NCBI GenBank assembly: GCA_036655775.1
Contig: JAVVPL010000060.1
Coordinates: 1 to 12,418 of the forward strand
Reading direction: 5' to 3'
Origin: JAVVPL01 sp036655775
GTDB taxonomy: Bacteria; Bacteroidota; Bacteroidia; Bacteroidales; P3
Length of the DNA: 12,418 nucleotides
Below, piece by piece: positions 1 through 6,623 of the stretch. The notes beneath the pieces were generated by a model, which saw only the letters and a program-made list of their open reading frames with translations, was not told the DNA's origin and did not search any database. The position numbers and the translations under genes were made by a program. The first letter of the stretch is position 1. The number at the start of each line of letters is the position of its first letter.

Positions 1-2
1 AA

Positions 3-92
3 TATATTTCGCGTATCACTAAAGATGTACGACAACGGCCTTTGTATATAGTAGAATCGACCAATCAGACTGCAGACAGCAAAAATCAATAA
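3..92 (+). CDS. Possible 3' end of an unidentified gene (partial)
   Basis: Frame 3 is open from the window edge to a TAA at 90-92 and encodes 29 residues, beginning YISRITKDVRQRPLYIVEST and ending in a polar tail. The other two plus frames stop within 51 bases. The composition (charged residues alternating with hydrophobics) looks like real protein, and a hairpin terminator follows about 20 bases downstream. The fragment is too short to assign a family. It would converge on the DUF1015 gene. It could be a chance open frame. Confidence 0.35.
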   Translation, partial: YISRITKDVRQRPLYIVESTNQTADSKNQ

Positions 93-111
93 AACGTGCT
101 TAATTCAATAT

Positions 112-157
112 AAAAAAAACAGCCAAACAATATGATTTTTTGTTTGACTGTTTTTTT
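112..157 (-). terminator. Rho-independent terminator of the DUF1015 gene, probably bidirectional
   Basis: The arms AAACAGCCAAACAA (117-130) and TTGTTTGACTGTTT (140-153) are complementary over 14 positions with one exception, around a 9-base loop. Read on the minus strand the exception is a G-U wobble; on the plus strand it is a C-A mismatch. The hairpin therefore suits the minus-strand transcript better. An A tract before the left arm and a T tract after the right arm give a U-run in either direction. It lies 25 bases beyond the DUF1015 stop codon and may also end the plus-strand gene that stops at 92. Confidence 0.8.
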
Positions 158-181
158 ATACGTACGGATATTTTTGTGAAA

Positions 182-1435
182 TTATATCAATTCGTGAATC
201 ACGAGACCTGAACGTAATTTAGGTTCAAACCAAGTGGTTTTAGGAGGCATGATATTTCCGCTATCAGCAATATTGATAAGTTGTTTCATCGATACAGGAT
301 AAAGGGCAAAAGCTACTTTCATCTCACCATTATCTACACGACGTTTCAATTCGCCTAAACCTCTAATTCCGCCTACAAAATCAATTCGTTTATCGGTGCG
401 GAGATCTTTAATGCCTAAAATTTTGTCGAGTACTAAATTGGAAAGAATGGTCACATCCAATACGCCAATAGGATCTTGGTCGTTGTAGGTACCCGCTTTT
501 GCAATCATAGAATACCATTTACCCCCTAAATACATGCTAAATTCGTGTAATTTACCTGGCGTATGAATTTGCGTGCCTTCTTCTTTGATGGTGAAATCTT
601 TGCCTAATTTATCGATTAGCTGTGCAGGGGTTAAACCATTCAAATCTTTAATTACACGGTTGTAGTCAATAATTTTAAGTTGATTGTCGGGGAAAATTAC
701 GGACATAAAATAATTGTATTCTTCTTTTCCTGTGTGGTTAGGATTATTGGCTTTACGTTCTTTACCTACCAAAGCCGCTGCTGCTGTACGGTGATGCCCA
801 TCGGCCACATAAAGAGAAGGAATATCCTTAGCGAAAATTTCAACAATACGATGAATGGTTGCTTGATCGTTAATAACCCAAAAATGATGTCCAAAACCAT
901 CTTCTTTGGCTACAAAATCATAAATAGGTTTTTCGTTTTTAACAATTTTTTCTACGATGGCATCAATTTCTTTGTTCGCAGGATATGAAAAAAATACAGG
1001 TTCAACATTCGCATTGGTAATACGTACGTGAATCATTCGATCTTCTTCTTTGTCTTTACGTGTTAATTCGTGTTTTTTGATGTGATTGTTAAAATAATCT
1101 TCAATATGCGTGCAACCTACAATTCCGTATTGTGTACGACCATCCATAGTTTGTGCATAAATATACAATTTTTCTTCAGTGTCTTTGACTAACCAAGCAT
1201 TTTTTTTGAAAAGATTGAAGTTCTCAACTACTTTGTCGTAAACGGTTTGACTGTGTTCATCAATACCTTCGGGGCAGTCAATTTCAGCTTTAGTAACACG
1301 TAAAAGAGACATTGGATTTCCTTTGGCTTCAATACGAGCTTCTGCCGAATTTAATACATCATAAGGACGTGAAGCTAATTGTTCAACAATAGAAACGGGA
1401 GGTCTAAGACCTTTGAATGGTTTTAAAATTGCCAT
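182..1435 (-). CDS. DUF1015 family protein
   Basis: The 417-residue product is full length for the DUF1015 (PF06245) family. Recognisable features are the N-terminal MAILKPFKGLRPP, the RPYDVL segment (23-28), KKHELTRKDKEEDR (120-133), and the signature YVADGHHRTAAA (209-220). No signal peptide or membrane segment is visible, so it is probably cytoplasmic. The family has had no firm biochemical role that I can cite with certainty. The ADGHHRTAAA stretch resembles the DGxHRxxA motif of ParB/sulfiredoxin-fold proteins, some of which (SerK, SbnI) phosphorylate free serine; this is my inference only. The gene appears to be a single transcription unit: it has its own strong promoter match (1564-1594), a leader of roughly 120 nt, and a terminator just after the stop. 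The ATG at 1435 gives the family's usual N-terminus. Confidence 0.9.
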   Translation of the reverse strand: MAILKPFKGLRPPVSIVEQLASRPYDVLNSAEARIEAKGNPMSLLRVTKAEIDCPEGIDEHSQTVYDKVVENFNLFKKNAWLVKDTEEKLYIYAQTMDGRTQYGIVGCTHIEDYFNNHIKKHELTRKDKEEDRMIHVRITNANVEPVFFSYPANKEIDAIVEKIVKNEKPIYDFVAKEDGFGHHFWVINDQATIHRIVEIFAKDIPSLYVADGHHRTAAAALVGKERKANNPNHTGKEEYNYFMSVIFPDNQLKIIDYNRVIKDLNGLTPAQLIDKLGKDFTIKEEGTQIHTPGKLHEFSMYLGGKWYSMIAKAGTYNDQDPIGVLDVTILSNLVLDKILGIKDLRTDKRIDFVGGIRGLGELKRRVDNGEMKVAFALYPVSMKQLINIADSGNIMPPKTTWFEPKLRSGLVIHELI

Positions 1436-1489
1436 GATCAGAATTTTAAAGTTTATGAATAATGTTAATTTTTTTATTTTAATATCCTT

Positions 1490-1512
1490 GGAAACAAATT
1501 TATATTGTTTCC
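1490..1512. repeat. Perfect inverted repeat in the DUF1015 leader
   Basis: GGAAACAA (1490-1497) and TTGTTTCC (1505-1512) are perfect reverse complements separated by 7 bases. The element lies between the predicted DUF1015 promoter and its start codon, about 55 bases before the ATG, so it would form a hairpin in the mRNA leader. It is not followed by a T tract on either strand, which argues against a terminator. It could be an operator or an mRNA structure; function unknown. Confidence 0.5.
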
Positions 1513-1563
1513 TTGTTAGCCTTGTGAGTTCCTCTACTTATCATACTGAATACAACTAACAAA

Positions 1564-1594
1564 CAAAAGTACGGAATATTTTTGTATCGACAAA
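1564..1594 (-). promoter_or_regulatory. Bacteroidota-type promoter for the DUF1015 gene
   Basis: On the minus strand the sequence reads TTTG (1594-1591), 19 bases, then TACTTTTG (1571-1564). This matches the Bacteroidota -33 TTTG and -7 TAnnTTTG consensus with normal spacing. Transcription would start near 1558, giving a leader of about 120 nt. Confidence 0.65.
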
Positions 1595-1767
1595 ATCCAA
1601 TTAAAAAGGAAACTTCAATTTTAAGCTCTTTTTGTTTTTTAAGACATTGGGATTTGCTTTTTAGAATATTTGATTTTTCGGATTATATAAAGATTTATTT
1701 TAAGGAGCCCTTATTTATTTTTAATCTTAGTAAGCCTAGGGTATACTGATAAATTAAAAAAATAATG

Positions 1768-1775
1768 TAACTTTG
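1768..1775 (+). promoter_or_regulatory. Candidate -7 element for selD
   Basis: TAACTTTG fits the Bacteroidota TAnnTTTG -7 consensus and lies 53 bases before the selD ATG. No TTTG is seen at the expected -33 distance (around 1745), so this is a weaker match than the DUF1015 promoter. The rest of the 393-bp intergenic region (1436-1828) is AT-rich, and beyond this element, the DUF1015 promoter and the 1490-1512 inverted repeat I see nothing in it. Confidence 0.45.
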
Positions 1776-1828
1776 TTGCGGTAATAGCTGAATGTACAAT
1801 CTAAAAAGTATCTAGAATTTTAATTATT

Positions 1829-2893
1829 ATGTGTATCGAAAAAATAAACTTGCTTCAATTCACCGCCACAGGCGGATGTTCTGCCAAAATTCCTCCTCAA
1901 CAATTAGCGGATTTGCTTAAAGATATTCAGCTTCCACAAGAGGTCCGAATTATGGTGAATGCGCAAACACACGATGATGCGGGCGTTTACAAACTCAATG
2001 CTGACACGGCCTTGATTGTGACTACCGATTTTTTTCCGCCTGTATGTGAGGATCCTTTTGAATTTGGAGAAATCGCAGCGGCTAATTCTTTGAGTGATAT
2101 TTATGCAATGGGGGGGGACCCTCTATTATGTTTGAACCTCAATATGTACCCTTCTCAATCTTTGCCTTTAGAAGGTTTACGCGAAATACTTTTGGGAGGA
2201 CAAAGTAAAATTAATGAAGCTGGTGCTTTTACAATGGGAGGGCACACCATCGAAGATACAATTCCTAAATATGGCTTGGCAGTGGTGGGAAGTGTTCACC
2301 CAGAACAATTGATTACAAATGCAAATGCGCAAGTGGGCGATCTATTAATCCTTACCAAACCCCTAGGTATAGGGGTGTTAATGGCTGCCCATAAAATGGG
2401 GCTAGGCGAAGAGACTTCCTATAAAATGGCTTTGCAACAAATGAAGTTGCTCAATAAAGCAGGGAAAAATGCCATGCAAAAACTAGGGGTGCGTTGTGCT
2501 ACGGATATAACTGGGTTTGGTCTTTTAGGTCATTTGATGCGAATGATGCAAGCCAGCGGCACAACCGCTTGTATTCATGCCGAGAAATTACCCGTATTAC
2601 CCGAAGTGCTATCACTGATTCAAACAGGCTGTATTCCTGGGGCCGCTTTTAGAAATTTAGATTTTGTAAAAAAACATCTTTGGGTCGAGGATTCTCTTCC
2701 ATTGGAATATAAAATGCTGTGTGTAGATGCTCAAACTTCAGGGGGCTTGCTTATGTGTGTAGCCCCTCAAAAAGCAGAAGCCCTCTTGCGTGATTTACAA
2801 GCAACAGGACTTCATGCACAAGCTGCGATTATCGGTGAAATTACCCCTCTATGCAAAGATGTATCGACACCAATTCTTCGTCTTCAAAAATAA
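1829..2893 (+). CDS. selD: Selenide, water dikinase (selenophosphate synthase), Cys form
   Basis: SelD makes selenophosphate from selenide and ATP, the selenium donor for selenocysteine, for 2-selenouridine in tRNA, or for selenium cofactors. The 354 residues are a full-length AIRS/PurM-type protein. The glycine-rich active loop FTATGGCSAKIPP carries Cys17 and Lys20, at the same positions as the E. coli catalytic pair. Metal/ATP aspartates are seen as D50 (HDDAGVY), D67 (TTDFF), D90 (SLSDIYAMGGDP) and D226 (DITGFGLLGH), each one residue lower than in E. coli. Position 17 is Cys, not Sec, so no UGA recoding is needed. No selA, selB or tRNA 2-selenouridine synthase gene is in the window, so the selenium user is not visible. 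A run of eight G (2110-2117) encodes part of MGGD. The 3' end overlaps the converging gene at 2841-3272 by 53 bp. Confidence 0.96.
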   Translation: MCIEKINLLQFTATGGCSAKIPPQQLADLLKDIQLPQEVRIMVNAQTHDDAGVYKLNADTALIVTTDFFPPVCEDPFEFGEIAAANSLSDIYAMGGDPLLCLNLNMYPSQSLPLEGLREILLGGQSKINEAGAFTMGGHTIEDTIPKYGLAVVGSVHPEQLITNANAQVGDLLILTKPLGIGVLMAAHKMGLGEETSYKMALQQMKLLNKAGKNAMQKLGVRCATDITGFGLLGHLMRMMQASGTTACIHAEKLPVLPEVLSLIQTGCIPGAAFRNLDFVKKHLWVEDSLPLEYKMLCVDAQTSGGLLMCVAPQKAEALLRDLQATGLHAQAAIIGEITPLCKDVSTPILRLQK

Positions 2894-3272
2894 AATCAAT
2901 GGTTTCGTTGGCGTAGCTGTAAACAACCTCACCCCAATCTTCTTCTTCTTTGATTAAATCGGTATAATGATTGGCTTTCATCAATTCGTCTATTTGGAGT
3001 GCATTCAATTCAAATATTTTCGATCCAAATAGTAGGGTGTCTTCATGATAGACTTCCATACTATTGAGTTTCCGATTTTCTTGCTCATTCCCTTCAAAAA
3101 AAAGAGAATAACCCAGTGAAGGATATTCAAACATTAAAGTTTCTTCTTCGTCATCCAGACTTAGAATTTCTTGTTCATCGGGTTCGCCTATCAATTTGAT
3201 ACAATCTTCTGGCTTAATGCCCAAGGGTAATTTTTCCAAGCCTTTGCCAATAATAATAACAGGAACTTCCAT
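2841..3272 (-). CDS. Acidic hypothetical protein
   Basis: The 143-residue product is strongly acidic (about 36 Asp/Glu against about 9 Lys/Arg) and has no signal peptide or membrane helix. I do not recognise the family with confidence. The N-terminal part LPLGIKPEDCIKLIGEPDE resembles the 'motif then GxPD' opening of several small beta-rich domains. Two segments look alike, FEYPSLGYSLFFEG (about 49-62) and YSYANETIDFIFEDEEL (about 118-134), each an aromatic strand, a turn, then a strand ending in F-E. This may be an internal duplication. It starts 17 bp after the mazG stop and is the last gene of the minus-strand operon. Its final 17 codons and stop lie antisense to the end of selD. No terminator is visible. 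Confidence 0.75.
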   Translation of the reverse strand: MEVPVIIIGKGLEKLPLGIKPEDCIKLIGEPDEQEILSLDDEEETLMFEYPSLGYSLFFEGNEQENRKLNSMEVYHEDTLLFGSKIFELNALQIDELMKANHYTDLIKEEEDWGEVVYSYANETIDFIFEDEELVSIHLCIEG

Positions 3273-3289
3273 TTTTTTTATTTTTTTAT

Positions 3290-4135
3290 TTATATTTTTT
3301 TATTTTCTATTTGTTTGGCCTCTTCCCAATATACATTCATTTGTTCCAAATTTAAATCATGTAAAGAAATGCCTTTGGCTAAAGTTTGACTTTCTAGATA
3401 TTTGAAACGTTGTATAAATTTTTTGTTGGTTCGTTCTAGTGCATCTTCTGGATTGATATTTTTGAATCGTGCATAATTAATCAGTGCAAATAAAATATCT
3501 CCAAATTCGCTTTCCAGCTTATCTTTATTGTTGTGGGTATCGGTAATGGCATTCAGTTCATCTTTAAATTCTTGAATTTCTTCTTTCACTTTATCCCACA
3601 CTTGTTCGCTATTTTCCCAGTCGAATCCCACTCCTCTCACTTTTTCTTGTATGCGATAGGCTTTTACCATAGCGGGTAAAGTTTTAGGAACACCCCCTAA
3701 TACGGATTTGGGCTCATTATCACTTTCTTTTTCGAGGAGTTTGATACTTTCCCAATTATTTTTAACCTCTTCTTCATTTTGCACTTTAACCTCTGCGAAA
3801 ATATGAGGATGTCGACGGATTAATTTTTCACAAATGCCATTGCAAACATCGGTAATTGAAAAACTATTTTTTTCTTCTCCTATTTTTGCGTAAAAAACAA
3901 CATGAAGTAATACGTCTCCTAATTCTTTTTTTATTTCCATTAAATCATTTTCAAGAATGGCATCGGAGAGTTCGTAGGTTTCTTCGATGGTAAGATAGCG
4001 TAAGGAATCAAAGCTTTGTTTTCGATCCCAAGGGCAAAAGTCTCTGAGAAGATCCATAATTTTGACTAAGCGATCGAAAGCTTCGCTAGAAGAGAGGGCC
4101 TTTTGGAACAGTTGGGGATTTATGGTGGGTATCAT
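3290..4135 (-). CDS. mazG: Nucleoside triphosphate pyrophosphohydrolase MazG
   Basis: MazG hydrolyses (d)NTPs to monophosphate and pyrophosphate and is thought to remove abnormal nucleotides. The 281-residue protein has the two tandem all-alpha MazG domains typical of the long bacterial form. The N-terminal domain shows CPWDRKQSFDSL, the metal-binding EETYE (51-55) and ELGD (71-74). The C-terminal domain shows RGVGFDW, EEIQE (185-189), EFGD (210-213) and the conserved ALERTNKKFIQRF (232-244). All acidic metal ligands in both domains appear intact. The gene starts 9 bp after the glycosyltransferase stop and lies 17 bp before the acidic protein gene, so it is probably expressed from the operon that begins near 8590. 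Confidence 0.96.
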   Translation of the reverse strand: MIPTINPQLFQKALSSSEAFDRLVKIMDLLRDFCPWDRKQSFDSLRYLTIEETYELSDAILENDLMEIKKELGDVLLHVVFYAKIGEEKNSFSITDVCNGICEKLIRRHPHIFAEVKVQNEEEVKNNWESIKLLEKESDNEPKSVLGGVPKTLPAMVKAYRIQEKVRGVGFDWENSEQVWDKVKEEIQEFKDELNAITDTHNNKDKLESEFGDILFALINYARFKNINPEDALERTNKKFIQRFKYLESQTLAKGISLHDLNLEQMNVYWEEAKQIENKKI

Positions 4136-4144
4136 ATTGTGTTT

Positions 4145-5094
4145 TTAAAAAGATAAAATATGTGTAACTTCGGTTGTAATTTGTTTATAATCTATATTTT
4201 CCATACAAGAAAAATGTTTTTTAGGGCAGGCAGGATAGCCATGTTTATGACAAGGGCGGCAGTTTATATTTAGGTTTTCGAATAGAAGATGTATAGCTTT
4301 ACTTGTGCTTGGATAATACGGATACATGCCAANNNNNNNNNNGAGGCAATATGCATAAGTGCACTATCTCCACTAATAAGTAAACGGGCAGCTTGTATCG
4401 TATAGGCCGTTTGTGCTAAGGACAGTTTCCCGCAAGCATTTATCACCGAGGGGCAATGAGCAAGTACAGCTTGTGCTTTATTCGCATCAGTTTGATCGCC
4501 TAGCAAGACTATTGGAGCGTGTATATTTTGACAAAGTTCAATAAAGCGATCGAGGGGAATCTGCTTAGTGAAATGTTTGCTTCCCACAGCAATAGCTACA
4601 AAAGGCAGTTGGGGTATTTCAATAGAAATAGGCTTTTGTAAATTAAACAGTTCCAATCCTTTTCCATCATTTTGAATGCCTAAACTTTGGATCGCTTTAA
4701 AATATCGATCCACGACATGTGTAGGGGGCATTGCTTTTTTACAATGTAAATGAATACGTGCAAAACGTGCGACACTCAATTTGGGATATGTTCCCACTTG
4801 CTTCCATAATTTATGTAAGGCTGCACGTACACAAAAAGAACGAAGATTTTTATGTAGATCGACAACAAAATCAAATTTTTCTTTTTGTAAATCAAGGATA
4901 CATTCTTTCAAAGAATCATTGAATACATGTATATGGTCAATATGAGGATTGCCTTCCAAAAGAGGAACGGAGGCTTTTTTTGTCAAAAAATGCACCTCAT
5001 ATCCACCTTTTTCCTTTAAACATCGCGCAATGGGTGTACACAAAAGTGTATCTCCTAGGGAAGAAAAACGAATGATGAGAATTTTTTTGATCAT
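4145..5094 (-). CDS. Glycosyltransferase family 9 (heptosyltransferase-like), interrupted by assembly gap
   Basis: GT9 enzymes transfer sugars, classically heptose, onto lipopolysaccharide core; the acceptor here is unknown. The N-terminal part (5094-4343) opens with MIKKILIIRFSSLGDTLLCT, the Rossmann start typical of ADP-heptose:LPS heptosyltransferases, continues with FVVDLHKN and VAIAVGSKHFTKQIPLDRF, and reaches SGDSALMHIAS, the conserved C-domain motif. Ten N then follow. The sequence resumes (4332-4145) with FGMYPYYPS and a Cys-rich tail CRPCHKHGYPACPKKHFSCM, both characteristic of Bacteroidota GT9 C-termini. The two parts are in different frames only because of the gap length: two bases of a codon remain on each side, so the missing stretch must be 3k+2 bases, whereas 10 is 3k+1. 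By recall of the family about 17-20 residues are missing. I treat it as one intact gene. It lies 4 bp after pepD and 9 bp before mazG. Confidence 0.88.
4333..4342. other. Assembly gap (10 N) inside the glycosyltransferase gene
   Basis: Ten consecutive N. The flanking codons show that the real missing sequence cannot be 10 bases, because the frames on either side do not join. The gap length is a placeholder; something near 50-60 bases is expected from the missing part of the GT9 C-terminal domain. Confidence 0.9.
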
Positions 5095-5098
5095 GCAA

Positions 5099-6565
5099 TT
5101 ATTTTTTTGTAGGGATCCGTTTGAGAATATCTAGGGTTAAATCCCAAAAACGTTCCACCGTTGCAATCTCTAAACGTTCGTCTGGCGAATGGACCCCACG
5201 CATGGTAGGACCATAGGATACCATATCTAAACCTGGATATTTCTCTTCAAATAGACCACATTCCAAACCCGCATGTATAGCCAAAGCTAGAGGCTCTTGA
5301 TGAAAACGTTTACGGAAAGCATCTTCGATAATGGCCAAAATTTCGGAATTTGGATTTGGATTCCAACCTGGATATCCTTCGCCATGTTCCACTTCCGCTC
5401 CAATTAAATTAAAACAAGCGGCTAGCTGATGTGCTACATCAAATTTGGCTGAAGTTACGGAAGAACGTTGACTTGTGGTGATTAGTATATGATCATTTTC
5501 CATCTTCACCGCGGCCAAATTGGTAGATGTTTCCACAAAATTTGGAATTTCGGCACTCATGCGAATCACTCCATGAGGACAAGCATACAGTGCATTTTGT
5601 AAAGCCAATTGTTTTTCGATGGACAAAACCGTGCTAGGGGTATTTATTGGTTCGCAAGTAAATACCAATCCACTTTCAGTAGCCTTGAGTTCATTTTGAA
5701 TTACTTTTTCAAAAGCATGTACAGCATCTGTTAAAGCATTGGTATGTTGTGCCTCTATCACTACATCTGCAAAAGCTTCTCGAGCAATGGCATTTCTTAA
5801 ATTACCTCCATTAAAAGCATGTAAACGTAAACGTAAAGAGGGGGTCCATTCCCAAAGAAAACGATTTAATAATTTATTGGCATTTCCCAAACCCTTATTT
5901 ATATCATCTCCCGAGTGTCCTCCTTTAAGTCCGCTGATTTTCAATCGAAATCCCTTTATATTTCCTTTAGGGCTAGCTTCATAGCGATAAGGTAACTTAA
6001 TTACGGTGTCAATACCTCCTGCACAACCAATAAAAAATTGACCGTCATCTTCCGAGTCGAGATTCAATAAAATTTCTCCTTGTAAAAAATCAGGTTCAAG
6101 ACCAAAGGCTCCTGTTAAACCAGTTTCTTCATCTACGGTAAAAAGACATTCTAGAGGACCATGGTCGATATCGTCAGATGCCAAAATTGCTAATTCCATA
6201 GCTACACCAATGCCATTGTCGGCTCCTAGAGTTGTATCTATGGCTTTTAACCATCCGTCTTCTATTTTTACTTCAATAGGATCGGTATCGAAATTATGTT
6301 TAGAGGTGCTGTTTTTTTCACAGACCATATCCATGTGCGATTGAAGCGTAAGAGGTTTGCAATTTTCGTAACCCTTGCTTGCTTTTTTGCGAATTAATAC
6401 ATTTCCAGTAGCATCTTCATGGGTTTCTAAACCCAATTGTTTGCCAAAATTAACTAAATAGGCACGTATTTTTTCTTCTTTTTTTGAAGGGCGAGCAATG
6501 GCTAAAACTTCCCCAAAATAAAACCAAATTTTTTCAGGTTTCAGTGTTTTTAAGATTTCATTCAT
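5099..6565 (-). CDS. pepD: Aminoacyl-histidine dipeptidase (Xaa-His dipeptidase, M20 family)
   Basis: PepD is a cytoplasmic dizinc exopeptidase that cleaves dipeptides such as carnosine and other Xaa-His substrates. The 488 residues match the usual length (485 in E. coli). Metal and catalytic residues are all present and sit three positions below the E. coli numbering: SHMDMVCEK with His77 and Asp79, LGADNGIG with Asp116, DEETGLTG with Glu146 and Glu147, and NLDSEDDG with Asp170. The C-terminal HAGLECGLF and GVHSPDERL segments supply the last ligand region. The dimerisation (lid) domain lies between, with KGGHSGDDINKG. The stop codon is 4 bp before the glycosyltransferase start. The 58 bp between the upstream cardiolipin synthase gene and the ATG show no TAnnTTTG element, so it is probably read through from upstream. 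Confidence 0.96.
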   Translation of the reverse strand: MNEILKTLKPEKIWFYFGEVLAIARPSKKEEKIRAYLVNFGKQLGLETHEDATGNVLIRKKASKGYENCKPLTLQSHMDMVCEKNSTSKHNFDTDPIEVKIEDGWLKAIDTTLGADNGIGVAMELAILASDDIDHGPLECLFTVDEETGLTGAFGLEPDFLQGEILLNLDSEDDGQFFIGCAGGIDTVIKLPYRYEASPKGNIKGFRLKISGLKGGHSGDDINKGLGNANKLLNRFLWEWTPSLRLRLHAFNGGNLRNAIAREAFADVVIEAQHTNALTDAVHAFEKVIQNELKATESGLVFTCEPINTPSTVLSIEKQLALQNALYACPHGVIRMSAEIPNFVETSTNLAAVKMENDHILITTSQRSSVTSAKFDVAHQLAACFNLIGAEVEHGEGYPGWNPNPNSEILAIIEDAFRKRFHQEPLALAIHAGLECGLFEEKYPGLDMVSYGPTMRGVHSPDERLEIATVERFWDLTLDILKRIPTKK

Positions 6566-6623
6566 TTTGCTATATCTTTTGTTTTATTTATAAATCACTA
6601 TAGGAATAAAAAAGCAGGTAAAC

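Noticed and set aside
680..988. Plus-strand open frame of 102 codons opposite the DUF1015 gene
   Set aside because: It is antisense to a well-supported conserved gene, has Phe/Cys/Ile-rich shadow composition, and resembles no family I know.
4145..4327. Separate 60-residue Cys-rich protein (possible small zinc protein)
   Set aside because: Its Cys-rich sequence and the preceding FGMYPYYP match the C-terminus of GT9 glycosyltransferases, and it abuts an assembly gap. It is the end of the 4145-5094 gene.
6566..6623. Promoter or terminator between the cardiolipin synthase gene and pepD
   Set aside because: The 58 bp contain T/A tracts but no hairpin and no TAnnTTTG on the minus strand.
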